A stretch of DNA of 62,624 bases from Methylosinus sp. Ce-a6 (lineage in GTDB: Bacteria > Pseudomonadota > Alphaproteobacteria > Rhizobiales > Beijerinckiaceae): positions 1-62,624 of the forward strand of contig NZ_BGJX01000021.1 of NCBI RefSeq assembly GCF_009811655.1, written 5' to 3'. The translations under genes were made by a program, and so were the position numbers. This document shows, piece after piece, positions 1 through 8,871 of this stretch (within the stretch, counting starts at the first letter, position 1; every line of letters starts with the position of its first letter). The notes below the pieces were generated by a model, which saw only the letters and a list, made by a program, of their open reading frames with translations, was not told the origin of the DNA and searched no databases.

Positions 1-81
1 CAGAAAGTACCCCGAAACTCTCGGGAAAGCCGGGCATGCGCCCGCGACCTATCGACTCATTCCCCGGACAGCCGTGCGCTT

Positions 82-152
82 CGCGGGAGAGGGAGAAGAT
101 TCTGCGCTTCATCGAGATCACGCGCGACGCTCGCCGCCTCCCTCTCCCGCGA
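82..152. repeat. Inverted repeat of the CCCTCTCCCGC type
   Basis: The arms cgcgggagaggga (about 82-94) and tccctctcccgcg (about 139-151) are reverse complements separated by roughly 44 bases. The same core makes a tight palindrome at 5921-5946. This looks like a short REP-like intergenic repeat downstream of the DUF1269 gene. The remainder of bases 1-172 shows no convincing gene. Confidence 0.5.
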
Positions 153-172
153 TAGCGGGGGCCTTCACCGAC

Positions 173-691
173 TCAAGGCGTAGACGGCGCGGCGACCGGC
201 GTCGAGACATGCGCCGCGAGCGCGTCGCGCAGCGCCTGCTCCTTGGTGTGATCCAGCGACGTCTTGAGCACGACGCCGCCGGTTCCCTTCACCGCGTCGA
301 GCAGCTTGTCGGCCGTCAGCTTGCGGATCAGCACGAAGAGCGCGGCGTTGCCGGGCTGAAGCGTCTCCGAGAGCTGCTTCATGAAATCGTCGTTGATGCC
401 GTAATCGGTGAGCGCGCCGCTGAGCGCGCCGGCGCCCGCGCCGATCGCCGCGCCGAGCAGCGGATTGAGAAAGATGAGGCCGATCAGCGCGCCCCAGAAG
501 GTGCCGCTCACGGCGCCGGCAGCGGTGGTGTTGATGAGCTGGTTCAGCTTCACATGGCCGCTCGGCTCCTTGACCGCGATGACCGCGTCGCTGATCTCGA
601 TCACATATTCTTTTTGCAGATCGAACAGCTTCTGCCGTATTTCCTCGGCCTTGGCCTCGGTCGGATAGACAATGACAACGAGATCGGACAT
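173..691 (-). CDS. DUF1269 domain-containing membrane-associated protein
   Basis: This is a 172-residue protein of the DUF1269 family, whose biochemical role is unknown. The N-terminal third (LVVIVYPTEAKAEEIR) looks like a small alpha/beta domain. The centre, about residues 60-95, is a Gly/Ala-rich hydrophobic stretch (GTFWGALIGLIFLNPLLG) that could form a membrane hairpin. The C-terminus is an Ala/Pro tail. Length is typical of the family. The ATG at 691 has AGGGAGAG seven bases upstream, which supports this start. It is monocistronic, and REP-like repeats lie on both sides. The family assignment rests on the overall pattern; function is not inferred. Confidence 0.8.
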   Translation of the reverse strand: MSDLVVIVYPTEAKAEEIRQKLFDLQKEYVIEISDAVIAVKEPSGHVKLNQLINTTAAGAVSGTFWGALIGLIFLNPLLGAAIGAGAGALSGALTDYGINDDFMKQLSETLQPGNAALFVLIRKLTADKLLDAVKGTGGVVLKTSLDHTKEQALRDALAAHVSTPVAAPSTP

Positions 692-839
692 GAAAGCTCT
701 CCCTTTGACGGACGGCTCGCATCCTCATCCAAGCGCGTGAACGTGTCGTTGCGACGACTGCGCGAATTATGGGGGAGCCGCGCGCCGCCAGTCGGCCAAA
801 CGCGCGAGCGCGCGCATCGTTTCCGCTACTCACTTCATC

Positions 840-886
840 TAGAGCGTTTCCAGCCGAAGCGGACGCCGGCTCGGCGTTGGAAACGC
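840..886 (+). repeat. Dispersed 47-bp palindromic repeat, copy 1
   Basis: The unit runs from tagagcgtttccagccgaag to a closing ggaaacgc, with the outer arms gcgtttcc/ggaaacgc in inverted orientation. A second copy lies inverted at 60919-60965, differing at only about three of 47 positions. Similar intergenic mosaics are familiar from Hyphomicrobiales genomes. Here the unit is followed by an A-rich spacer and then the hairpin at 903-943, so the two together may be one composite element. Confidence 0.8.
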
Positions 887-902
887 ATTAAAAACAAAAA
901 TC

Positions 903-943
903 TAGAGGCTTTTCATGTTTCAATGAAACATGAAAAGCCTCTA
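903..943 (-). terminator. Perfect 20-bp stem terminator of nnr
   Basis: Bases 903-922 and 924-943 are exact reverse complements around a single central base. The hairpin sits directly behind the nnr stop codon. On the minus strand it is followed by gatttttgttttt, the T-tract expected of an intrinsic terminator. The stem is unusually long and perfect, consistent with a repeat element recruited as a terminator. Confidence 0.75.
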
Positions 944-947
944 AGGC

Positions 948-2492
948 TCAAATCGAAACCAGCCGACGCCACGCCGACGGCAGATGATCGATGATGTCGT
1001 CGGCGATGAGGCCGGGACCGAAGTCCTCCGCCGCGGCGGCGTGCATCCACACCGCGCAGCAGGCGGCGGCGAAAGGCTCCATCCCCTGCGCGAGCAGACC
1101 TGCGACAATTCCAGTGAGAACGTCGCCCGAACCCGCTGTGGCGAGCCAGGGCGAAGCCTCCGGCAGGATGGAGGCGCGCCCGTCCGGCGCGGCGACGACC
1201 GTGTCCGGCCCCTTGAACACCACGATCGCGCCTATGTCGCGGGCGGCGTCGCGCGTGCGCTCGAGCTTGGAGATGGGCGCGCCGCTGATCGTCTTCTCCC
1301 AGCGCTGGCCGTGGAAGAGACGCGCGAATTCCCCGCCATGGGGCGTCAGGACCACGGGACCCGGCGCCGCGCGGATGGCCTCGCGCAAACGGTCCGGCGC
1401 GAGGGCGAAGCTCGTCAGCGCGTCGGCGTCGAGCACGGCGGCGCGACGCTCGGGCGAAGGCGCGAGCGCGGTCTCGACCAGAGCGCAGCTCGATTCGCCC
1501 ACGCCGAGGCCCGGCCCCAGCGCCACGACATTCTTGCGCTTGTCCTCGAGCAGGGCGGAGAGGCCGGCGGGGCCGTCGGCGACGCGCAGCATCACGGAGG
1601 TGAGCGCCGGGGCGCTGACGGCGAAAGCCTCTTGCGGCGTCGCCAGAGTGACGAGCCCGGCGCCGGCGCGCAGCGCCGCCAGAGCCGAGAGCCGCGCCGC
1701 CCCCGTATGGGAAGCGCCGCCGGACACGACCACCGCATGGCCGCGCGCATATTTATGGCCCTCCACCCGCGGCAGGCGCAGCGCGTCGCGCCAGGCGGCG
1801 GGCTCGTTGACGAAGGTCTGCGGCTGGATCTTCTCCAGCACATTCGACCTGATGCCGATATGGGCGCAGGAGATGGTTCCGCAGCGCAGCCGGCCCGGCA
1901 GCAGCAGATGCCCGCATTTGAGGCGGAAGAAAGTGACCGTCGAATCCGCCTGCACGGCGACGCCGCGAATGGCGCCGCTCGTGCCGTCCACGCCCGAAGG
2001 GATGTCGATGGCGATGATCTTCTGCTTCGTCTCCTCGCGCCAGGCGTTGAGGCGCTCGATGAGCTCGGCCGCCGGACCGTCGATGTCGCGCGCGAGACCC
2101 GTGCCGAACAGCGCGTCGATGACGAGGTCGACGCCCTGAAAATCGCAAGTGGCGGCGTCTTCGATGCGCCCGTCCCAGCTCGCCGCCGCCTCGCGCGCGT
2201 CGCCGCGCAGCTGATCGGGCGGAACGAGCGCCGCCACCCGAACCTTGAAGCGCTGGCTGCGCAATATGCGCGCGGCGACATAGCCGTCGCCGCCATTATT
2301 GCCGGGACCGCAGAGCACCAGCACGCGCCGCCCGGCCGTCTTCACCAGAAAGGCGGTGGCGGCCGCGGCGATGGCGGCGGCGGCCTTCTCCATCAGCGCC
2401 ATGCCGGCGACGCCGCTCTCCATGGTGAGATGGTCGGCGCGCGCCATCTGCGCGGTGGTGAGGAGTTCTGGCGGAAAGGCTCCGAGCGGCAT
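948..2492 (-). CDS. nnr: Bifunctional NAD(P)H-hydrate epimerase / ADP-dependent NAD(P)H-hydrate dehydratase
   Basis: This 514-residue fusion repairs hydrated NADH and NADPH. The N-terminal YjeF_N epimerase domain (about residues 8-215) interconverts R- and S-NAD(P)HX and carries GPGNNGGDGYVAARIL. The C-terminal ribokinase-like dehydratase domain (about 230-505) uses ADP to dehydrate the S-form and carries DADALTSF, LTPHGGEF and the GSGDVLTG catalytic loop. Both domains look complete and the length fits the fused family. It is divergent from recQ, with 142 bases between the two starts. A strong hairpin terminator follows the stop. The assignment is secure. Confidence 0.95.
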   Translation of the reverse strand: MPLGAFPPELLTTAQMARADHLTMESGVAGMALMEKAAAAIAAAATAFLVKTAGRRVLVLCGPGNNGGDGYVAARILRSQRFKVRVAALVPPDQLRGDAREAAASWDGRIEDAATCDFQGVDLVIDALFGTGLARDIDGPAAELIERLNAWREETKQKIIAIDIPSGVDGTSGAIRGVAVQADSTVTFFRLKCGHLLLPGRLRCGTISCAHIGIRSNVLEKIQPQTFVNEPAAWRDALRLPRVEGHKYARGHAVVVSGGASHTGAARLSALAALRAGAGLVTLATPQEAFAVSAPALTSVMLRVADGPAGLSALLEDKRKNVVALGPGLGVGESSCALVETALAPSPERRAAVLDADALTSFALAPDRLREAIRAAPGPVVLTPHGGEFARLFHGQRWEKTISGAPISKLERTRDAARDIGAIVVFKGPDTVVAAPDGRASILPEASPWLATAGSGDVLTGIVAGLLAQGMEPFAAACCAVWMHAAAAEDFGPGLIADDIIDHLPSAWRRLVSI

Positions 2493-2634
2493 GGCGCGAT
2501 GGTGGCCGAAGGCGCTTCGCTCCGCAACGGCTTTTCGATCGGCTTCTCGATTGCTGTCGAGATCGCGGCGTCGCAGCCCGCCCCGCCGAGACGCCGCCCT
2601 CGCGCCGCTCGCCGCTTCGTGCTACCCCGGCCCC

Positions 2635-4437
2635 ATGCCCCCGCTCCCGCCGCAGGCCCGCGCGCTTCTTAGATCCGTATTCGGCTATGAGGATTTCCGG
2701 CCCGGACAGGCGGAGATCATCGCCGCCGTGCTGGCGGGCGAGCCGGTGCTCGCCATCATGCCGACGGGCAGCGGCAAATCCATGTGCTATCAGCTGCCTG
2801 CCCTCGTCGACGGCAAGCTCACAGTGGTGGTCTCGCCGCTCATCGCCCTGATGCGCGATCAGGTGCGGCAGATGCGCGCCTTCGGCGTGCCCGCGGCGAC
2901 GCTCAACTCCATGAACGACGCCGCCGAGAACGACGAGGCGCGCCGCGCCATGCGCTCCGGCGAATTGCGGCTCTTGTTCGTCTCGCCCGAGCGGCTCGTC
3001 ATGCCGGGCCTTATCGCCGAGCTCTCCCGCGCCGGCGCGACGCGGCTCGCGATCGACGAAGCGCATTGCGTCTCCGAATGGGGCCATGATTTCCGCCCGG
3101 AATATCGCGAGCTCGGCGCGACGGCGGCGGCGCTCGGCGCGCAGGTCGTCGGCCTCACCGCCACCGCCGACAGAGCGACGCGCGACGACATAGCGCAGCG
3201 CCTGTTCACGACGAGCCCGCGCGTCTTCCTGCATAGTTTCGACCGGCCCAATCTGGCGCTCAATTTCGCCGCCAAGGACAGCCCGCGCCGCCAGCTCACG
3301 CGCTTTTTGGAAAAGCATCGCGGCGAGAGCGGCATCGTCTATTGCTCCTCGCGCGACGCCACGGAGAAGCTCGCCGCCGTCTTCGCCGAACAGGGCCATG
3401 AGGCGATCTGCTATCACGCCGGACTCGATCAGGCGCGGCGCAACCGCAATCAGGACCGCTTCCTCCAGGAGGACGGGATCATCGCCGTCGCGACAATCGC
3501 CTTCGGCATGGGCGTCAACAAGCCGGACGTTCGCTTCGTCGCCCATGCCGACATGCCGTCGAGCGTCGAAGCCTATTATCAGGAGATCGGCCGCGCCGGC
3601 CGCGACGGGCTGCCCGCCGACACGCTCACCCTCTATGGCCTCGACGACATGGCGTTCCGCCGCCGGCAAATCGATCAGAAAGACGTGCCGGAAGAGCGGA
3701 AGCGCGTCGAGCACGACCGCTTCTCCGCTCTCGCCATGCTCTGCGAGACGCCCTCCTGCCGGCGCCAGACTCTGCTCGCCTATTTCGACGAGGAGGGCCC
3801 GCCCTGCGGGCGCTGCGACATCTGCCTCGGCCAGGTTCATATCTATGACGGCACGGTGGATGCGCAAAAGGCGCTCTCGGCCGCGATGCGCACGGGCCAG
3901 CGCTTCGGCGCGGGCTATCTCGCCGATATTCTCATGGGCGAAGCGAGCGACGCCGTGCGCCGCAACGGCCATGAAGCCATCAAGACCTTCGGCGTCGGCA
4001 AGGATCGCTCCAAGCAGGATTGGGGCGCGATCATCCGCCAGCTCTTCGCCGCCCGCGCGCTGGCGAGCACCGAGCATGGCGGCTTTCGATTGACGCCGAA
4101 GGGCGAGGACATTCTTTTCGGCCGCGCGCCGATTTCGCTGCGCCGCGATCCGCTGACCTCGAAAGGAAAGGCCAAGCGCGGCGAGGCGCCGCGCGCGACG
4201 CCGCTGGACGAGCGAGAGGAGCGCGTGCTCGCGGCCTTGAAGAAAAAGCGCCTCGAGCTCGCGCGCGACGCTGGCCTGCCGGCCTATATGGTTTTTCCCG
4301 ATCGCACGCTCATCGAAATGGCGTCGCGCCGCCCGGCGACGCTCGACGAGATGCGCCGCGTGCAGGGCGTCGGCGAGCACAAGCTCGCGCAATATGGCGA
4401 GGCGTTTCTAGAGGCGCTGGCGGACGCGCTGCGCTGA
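2635..4437 (+). CDS. recQ: ATP-dependent DNA helicase RecQ
   Basis: A 3'-5' superfamily-2 helicase of about 600 residues that works in recombination and replication-fork repair. The helicase core shows Walker A MPTGSGKSM (about residues 42-50), IDEAHCVSEWGHDFRPE (motif II plus the aromatic loop) and the arginine-rich motif QEIGRAGRDG. The RQC zinc site is seen as CETPSC followed by CGRCDIC. A C-terminal HRDC domain (about 525-600) ends the protein, so this is a full-length E. coli-type RecQ. The frame stays open upstream to 2299, but homology begins at the ATG at 2635, which was chosen because the upstream part is antisense to nnr. Confidence 0.95.
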   Translation: MPPLPPQARALLRSVFGYEDFRPGQAEIIAAVLAGEPVLAIMPTGSGKSMCYQLPALVDGKLTVVVSPLIALMRDQVRQMRAFGVPAATLNSMNDAAENDEARRAMRSGELRLLFVSPERLVMPGLIAELSRAGATRLAIDEAHCVSEWGHDFRPEYRELGATAAALGAQVVGLTATADRATRDDIAQRLFTTSPRVFLHSFDRPNLALNFAAKDSPRRQLTRFLEKHRGESGIVYCSSRDATEKLAAVFAEQGHEAICYHAGLDQARRNRNQDRFLQEDGIIAVATIAFGMGVNKPDVRFVAHADMPSSVEAYYQEIGRAGRDGLPADTLTLYGLDDMAFRRRQIDQKDVPEERKRVEHDRFSALAMLCETPSCRRQTLLAYFDEEGPPCGRCDICLGQVHIYDGTVDAQKALSAAMRTGQRFGAGYLADILMGEASDAVRRNGHEAIKTFGVGKDRSKQDWGAIIRQLFAARALASTEHGGFRLTPKGEDILFGRAPISLRRDPLTSKGKAKRGEAPRATPLDEREERVLAALKKKRLELARDAGLPAYMVFPDRTLIEMASRRPATLDEMRRVQGVGEHKLAQYGEAFLEALADALR

Positions 4438-4480
4438 AGCCACTCATGAAGCGAGCCTAAAGGCTCGCATCGGCGTCGCC

Positions 4481-5887
4481 TCACCCACGCAGCGTCGCGC
4501 CGATCAGCACGAGGCAGGGGCCGTCGATCGTCTCCTGCGCGACGCGCTCGGGCAGATCGCCGATCGTGCCGGCGATGACGCGCTGGCGCGGCGTGCTCGC
4601 GCGCTCGACCAGAAAGGCCGGCGTCGCCGGATCCATGCCCTCCTCCAGCAGCCGCTTCGACAGCGCCGGCAGCGTGCGGTTGCCCATATAGACAGCCGTC
4701 GTCGCGCGGCGGTCGGCGAGCGCGCGCCAATCTATGTCCTCGGGGAATTTGCCGTCGCTCGTATGGGCGGTGACGAATTGCACGCGGCGCGCCGTATCGC
4801 GATTGGTGAGCGAGACCTCGAGCGCCGCCGCGGCGGCGAGCGCCGCCGTCACCCCCGGCACCACCTCGGCCTCGAGGCCGGCGGCGCGAATGGCGCGTAT
4901 CTCCTCATTGGCGCGGCCGAAGATCATCGGATCGCCGCCTTTGAGGCGCACGACATTCTTGCCCTCCGTGGCGAGCTTCACCAGCAGAGCCGTGATCTCC
5001 TCCTGCTTCACCGAGGGCGCATAGCCGCGCTTGCCGACATTGATGCGCGTCGCCTCGCGCCGGGCGAGATCGAGCACGGCGGCCGGCACCAGATCGTCGA
5101 ACAGGACGACATCGGCGCCGACGAGGGCGCGCAGCCCTTTGAGCGTCAGCAGCTCCGGATCGCCCGGCCCCGCGCCGACCAGCGTCACGCGGCCGCGCGC
5201 CGCCGCGGCGTCGGCGCGGCGCGTCTCCTCGAGCAGGCTGTCGAGATCTTCGTCCTGCGGCGCATGCTCGATGCGCGCGAAAGCCTCGCGGGTGAAGCGC
5301 CGCCAGAAGTCGCGGCGCGCGAGAAAGTCGAGGCCCGACGCCATCACGCGCGGACGCCAGGCGCGCGCCGCTCTGGTCCAGGCGGAGAAGCTCGACGGGA
5401 TCAGCGTCTCGACGCGCGCGCGCACGGCCTGGGCGAACGCCGGCGCAGCGCCGCTCGTCGAGACGCCGATGACGAGCGGCGAACGATTGACGATCGCGCC
5501 CATCATGAAGTCGCTGAGCGCCGGCCGGTCGGTGAGATTGACGGGAACGCCGCGCGCCTTGGCGGCGTCACGAAAAGCCTCGGCCTCCGCGTCGTCCTCT
5601 ATCACGGCGAGCGCCAGCGCCGCGCCGCCGAGATCCTCCGCGCGCCAGCGCCGCTCGAAGAGGGCGAGACGCGGCCTCGCTCCGGCGACCTCCTCGAGAC
5701 GCCGCGAGGGCGCCGCGGCGAAGACGTCGACCTTCGCGCCCGCCGCCGCGGCGAGGTCCGCCTTCCAGGCGGCGCCGTCCGAGCCGCCGGCGACGACGAC
5801 GCGCCGCCCCTCGAGCGCATAGAACACCGGCAGCGTCGCGAGCTCCTGCATCAGCTCGGCCGGGACTTCGTCTGGCTTGCGCGTCAT
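4481..5887 (-). CDS. cysG: Siroheme synthase (trifunctional CysG type)
   Basis: This 468-residue protein makes siroheme for sulfite or nitrite reductase from uroporphyrinogen III. The N-terminal half (about 1-190) is the precorrin-2 dehydrogenase/ferrochelatase. Its nucleotide loop reads VVVAGGSDGAAWKADL rather than the usual GGGxVAxRK, a variant I believe is shared by other alphaproteobacteria. The C-terminal half (about 215-460) is the SAM-dependent uroporphyrin-III C-methyltransferase, with VGAGPGDPELLTLKG, VVRLKGGDPMIFGR and EVVPGVTAA. The ATG at 5887 was preferred; an in-frame ATG at 5959 would read through the palindrome at 5921-5946. Confidence 0.92.
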   Translation of the reverse strand: MTRKPDEVPAELMQELATLPVFYALEGRRVVVAGGSDGAAWKADLAAAAGAKVDVFAAAPSRRLEEVAGARPRLALFERRWRAEDLGGAALALAVIEDDAEAEAFRDAAKARGVPVNLTDRPALSDFMMGAIVNRSPLVIGVSTSGAAPAFAQAVRARVETLIPSSFSAWTRAARAWRPRVMASGLDFLARRDFWRRFTREAFARIEHAPQDEDLDSLLEETRRADAAAARGRVTLVGAGPGDPELLTLKGLRALVGADVVLFDDLVPAAVLDLARREATRINVGKRGYAPSVKQEEITALLVKLATEGKNVVRLKGGDPMIFGRANEEIRAIRAAGLEAEVVPGVTAALAAAAALEVSLTNRDTARRVQFVTAHTSDGKFPEDIDWRALADRRATTAVYMGNRTLPALSKRLLEEGMDPATPAFLVERASTPRQRVIAGTIGDLPERVAQETIDGPCLVLIGATLRG

Positions 5888-5920
5888 AGGTTTCCTATCG
5901 ATCGCGGCGTCCGCCGCCTT

Positions 5921-5946
5921 CCCTCTCCCCGCCGGCGGGGAGAGGG
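5921..5946. repeat. 26-bp perfect palindrome
   Basis: Bases 5921-5933 (ccctctccccgcc) are the exact reverse complement of 5934-5946. The palindrome lies between cysG and the cytochrome c gene and shares its core with the inverted repeat at 82-152. It is probably a REP-like element. Confidence 0.65.
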
Positions 5947-5982
5947 GAATTGACGGCATTTAGCCCCGATCGGGCAAAAGAA

Positions 5983-6006
5983 AAAGCGGCCCGCGAGGGC
6001 CGCTTT
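5983..6006 (-). terminator. Intrinsic terminator of the cytochrome c gene
   Basis: The stem aaagcggccc/gggccgcttt closes a four-base loop and is followed on the minus strand by tttttctttt. It lies 25 bases past the cytochrome c stop codon. Confidence 0.85.
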
Positions 6007-6030
6007 CGCCGACCGAACGGAACGTTCGGA

Positions 6031-6429
6031 TTACTTCTTCTTGCCGTCCGCGCCGAACTGGCTGAGATAGGCCCAGACGTTCTCCTGATCCGCCTCGGAA
6101 GGCAGGCCGGGGAAGACCATCTTGGTGCCGGCCACCTTGGCCTTCGGATTCTTGACGAATTCCTTGAAGGCGGCCTCGTCCCAGGTGATGCCGGAGCCCT
6201 TGAGCGCGTCGGAATAATTATAGCCCTCGACGGCGCCGGCCTTGCGGCCGTTGATGCCGTTGAGCTCCGGAGCGACCGCATTCTTGGCGGTCTCGCCGAC
6301 CTGATGGCAGGCCTTGCATTTGTTGAAGACCTTCTCGCCCGCCGCGGGATCGCCGGCGGCGATCGCCTGGCCGGCCGTGGCGGCGAAAACGACGCCCGCA
6401 GCGAGCGTCAGTCTGGTCACTGATTTCAT
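6031..6429 (-). CDS. Class I periplasmic cytochrome c (c2/c550-like)
   Basis: A 132-residue exported electron carrier. Residues 1-25 are a Sec signal peptide ending in QAIAA. The heme-binding CKACH motif follows at residues 38-42. A Met in GTKMVFPGL is the expected sixth heme ligand. Size and motif spacing match soluble mitochondrial-like cytochrome c2, which shuttles electrons between bc1 complex, dehydrogenases and oxidases. In a methylotroph a protein of this class could also accept electrons from methanol-oxidation cytochromes, but nothing nearby shows that. It is monocistronic, with a strong terminator. The last residues are lysine-rich. Confidence 0.9.
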   Translation of the reverse strand: MKSVTRLTLAAGVVFAATAGQAIAAGDPAAGEKVFNKCKACHQVGETAKNAVAPELNGINGRKAGAVEGYNYSDALKGSGITWDEAAFKEFVKNPKAKVAGTKMVFPGLPSEADQENVWAYLSQFGADGKKK

Positions 6430-6632
6430 CCTCGTTCCTTTCCTCGAAGCGTCGTCCCCTCGGAACCGACTGTCTCGGTTTTGCCGGCCCTGGCGTGACG
6501 CCTGCGCCGATCGTTCATCCCGCGGGCGGGAAACTATATCGGAGCGCTAATGGTGACAATATCCTCCCCCGCCTGAACGGCGCATGAAATCTCGCCGAGC
6601 GGGCGTTCCTCGCCCCGCCGGCGAACGCCCGA

Positions 6633-7256
6633 TCAGGTAACGCGGCGCAACGTCAGATTGATGCGTCCGCCTTCGGCGAAGAGCGGCGAGGCGAGCTTCG
6701 GCGCGAGCTCCGGCAGCAGCCGATCGACGCCATGGAAGCGCAGCCGCGCCGGGCCGCCGAGCGTCATCACATCGCCGGAGGACAGAACGAAGACGCGCGA
6801 CGAATCGGCGCGTTTGCCGCCGCCGAGGCGGAATCGGCAATCCGCGCCGAGAGAGACGGAGAGAATAGGCGCCGAGAAATCCGCTTCGTCGCGGTCCTGA
6901 TGCAGGCTCATGCGCGCCTCGCGCCCGTAGAAATTCACGAGGCAGGCCTGCGGCGGATGCGGATAATCGGCGAGCGCCTCCCAAGCCGCGAGCAGCACGG
7001 GCGGAATGGGCGGCCAAGGCTCGCCGGTCTCGGGATGGCGGTCCTGATAGCGATAACCGCGCGCGCGGTCGCTGACCCAGCCGAGCGGACCGCAATTGGT
7101 CATGCGGACCGAGAAAGGCCGTCCCGTGCGCGGCATCGTCGGGGTGAACAAAGGCGCGCGCGCGATCGCCTTCTCCAATTCGCGCAACAGCGCGATCTGC
7201 GCGGCTTCGTCGAAATAGCCGCTACAGAGGCGAGCGCCTGGTTCGATCTCCGCCAT
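6633..7256 (-). CDS. alkB: AlkB-type 2-oxoglutarate/Fe(II) dioxygenase for alkylated DNA
   Basis: This protein of about 207 residues belongs to the AlkB oxidative demethylase family, which removes alkyl groups from N1-meA and N3-meC. The iron-binding HxD is in SLHQDRDEADFS. The distal His is in RLRFHGVDR. The 2-oxoglutarate-binding arginines are in RINLTLRR at the C-terminus. VNFYGREARMSLHQD and RFRLGGGKR fit the family. The start at 7256 (MAEIEPG) avoids overlap with gpmA; an upstream ATG at 7307 would overlap the gpmA end by 17 bases. The two genes are probably co-transcribed. Confidence 0.9.
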   Translation of the reverse strand: MAEIEPGARLCSGYFDEAAQIALLRELEKAIARAPLFTPTMPRTGRPFSVRMTNCGPLGWVSDRARGYRYQDRHPETGEPWPPIPPVLLAAWEALADYPHPPQACLVNFYGREARMSLHQDRDEADFSAPILSVSLGADCRFRLGGGKRADSSRVFVLSSGDVMTLGGPARLRFHGVDRLLPELAPKLASPLFAEGGRINLTLRRVT

Positions 7257-7290
7257 TCTCGCTTTCGTCTTCGCGGAGTAGCGCCGCTCG

Positions 7291-7911
7291 TCAGCGGTCG
7301 AGCACATCCTTTGCGGCGACGGTCGAATCGGAATTCAGCCGATAGACGATGGGCACGCCTGTCGCGATCTCGAGCGCCGGCACCGAATCGGGCGTCAGCC
7401 GATCGAGCACCATGGCCAGCGCCCGTAGCGAATTGCCATGAGCGGCGACGAGCACGCGCTCTCCGCGCATGGCGCGCGGGAGAATCTCCTGGCAATAGAA
7501 GGGCAGCACGCGCGCCACCGTGTCCTTGAGGCTCTCGCCGCCGGGCGGCGCGACGTCATAGGAGCGGCGCCACAGACGCACCTGCTCCTCTCCCCATTGC
7601 TGGCGCGCCTCGTCCTTGTTGAGCCCGGAGAGGTCGCCGTAATGCCGCTCGTTGAGCGAGCGGCTGCGAATGATGGGCACGTCCCGCTGCCCGAGCTCCT
7701 GAAAGACGAGATCGAGCGTGTGCTGCGCGCGCAGCAGCAATGAGGTGAAGCCGATGTTGAAACGCAGGTCGATGCGCTTCAGCTCGCGTCCGGCGCGGCG
7801 CGCCTCGTCGACGCCCTTGGGCGTCAGATCGGGGTTCTTCCAGCCCGTGAACAGGTTCTTTGCGTTCCACTCGCTTTCGCCATGGCGGAGGAGGACGAGA
7901 ATGCGGTCCAT
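7291..7911 (-). CDS. gpmA: 2,3-bisphosphoglycerate-dependent phosphoglycerate mutase
   Basis: A 206-residue glycolytic and gluconeogenic enzyme that interconverts 3- and 2-phosphoglycerate through a phosphohistidine. The catalytic RHGESEWN is at residues 9-16. [17 protein letters not shown] provides the substrate loop, and [10 protein letters not shown] carries the second catalytic His. It is shorter than the 250-residue E. coli enzyme, as usual in alphaproteobacteria. It sits between dapB (36-base gap) and alkB in one orientation, suggesting a dapB-gpmA-alkB transcription unit. The dapB-gpmA pairing is also common in Hyphomicrobiales. Confidence 0.95.
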   Translation of the reverse strand: MDRILVLLRHGESEWNAKNLFTGWKNPDLTPKGVDEARRAGRELKRIDLRFNIGFTSLLLRAQHTLDLVFQELGQRDVPIIRSRSLNERHYGDLSGLNKDEARQQWGEEQVRLWRRSYDVAPPGGESLKDTVARVLPFYCQEILPRAMRGERVLVAAHGNSLRALAMVLDRLTPDSVPALEIATGVPIVYRLNSDSTVAAKDVLDR

Positions 7912-7947
7912 GCGGGCTGTGTCCCTCGAATCGAACGAAGCGGCGCG

Positions 7948-8766
7948 TCAGGCGCCGGCGAGGCCGAGCACGTCGGCCATGGAATAGAGGCCGGGCGGCC
8001 GGCCTCGCGTCCAAATTGCGGCGGCGATCGCGCCGCGCGCGAAAATGCCCCGATCCTCGGCGCGATGCGTCAGCTCGATGCGCTCTCCCGCTCCGGCGAA
8101 AATCACCGAATGCTCGCCGACCACCGTGCCGCCGCGCAATGCGGCGAAGCCGATATCGCCTTCCCGGCGCGTGCCGGTGAGCCCGTCGCGGGCGCGGGCG
8201 CTATGCTCGCCGAGCGCGATCTCCCGACCCCGCGCCGCCGCCTCGCCGAGCAGCAGCGCCGTGCCGGAGGGGGCGTCGACCTTCATGCGGTGATGCATCT
8301 CGACGATCTCTATGTCCCAGGCCGGGCCGAGCGCCTTCGCGGCGCGCTCGACGAGAACGGCCAGAAGATTGACGCCGAGGCTCATATTGCCGGAGCGCAC
8401 GACGGCGACGCGCTCGGCGGCCGCGGCGACGGATGCGAGCTCGCGCTCCGAAAGTCCGGTCGTGCCGATGACATGAGCGACGCCCGCCGCCGCGGCGAGC
8501 CCGGCGAGCGCCACTGTGGTCGCGGGGGTCGAGAAATCGATGACGACGTCGGCGTTGGCGAGCGCGGCCTCGGCGTCGGCGGTGAGGCGCACGCCATTGG
8601 CGGGGCGCCCGACCAGCAGGCCGGCGTCCTCGCCGATGAAGGGTGAATTCGGCGAGTCGACCGCGCCGGTCAGCACGGCGCCTGGCGTCTCGCCCGTGGA
8701 GGCGATCAGCATCCGGCCCATGCGGCCGGCGGCGCCCACGACGACCAGCCGCACATCGCTCATCAC
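7948..8766 (-). CDS. dapB: 4-hydroxy-tetrahydrodipicolinate reductase
   Basis: A 272-residue NAD(P)H-dependent enzyme of lysine and diaminopimelate synthesis. The Rossmann motif [10 protein letters not shown] lies at about residues 11-20. The substrate and catalytic segment [16 protein letters not shown] contains the conserved His pair and the Lys. VIDFSTPA and IGTTGLSE are further family signatures. Length is normal and nothing is missing. It is probably the first gene of a unit with gpmA and alkB. Confidence 0.96.
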   Translation of the reverse strand: MMSDVRLVVVGAAGRMGRMLIASTGETPGAVLTGAVDSPNSPFIGEDAGLLVGRPANGVRLTADAEAALANADVVIDFSTPATTVALAGLAAAAGVAHVIGTTGLSERELASVAAAAERVAVVRSGNMSLGVNLLAVLVERAAKALGPAWDIEIVEMHHRMKVDAPSGTALLLGEAAARGREIALGEHSARARDGLTGTRREGDIGFAALRGGTVVGEHSVIFAGAGERIELTHRAEDRGIFARGAIAAAIWTRGRPPGLYSMADVLGLAGA

Positions 8767-8871
8767 GCTCGCCCCCGAAATTCGCGCAAGGCCTCTCCCG
8801 ACGCCCGACGGCCAGTCTATACAGCCCCGATGCGCGAAAGAGAAGGGGCGCTACCCCACCTGATCGGGCAG

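Noticed and set aside
984..2672. A 562-codon open frame opposite nnr
   Set aside because: Shadow of nnr in a high-GC genome. It lacks recognisable motifs and runs into the recQ start.
4481..5887. The atypical nucleotide loop of CysG as evidence for a lost dehydrogenase activity
   Set aside because: The AGGSDGAAWKADL form seems to be a lineage variant in alphaproteobacteria, not a degenerate site.
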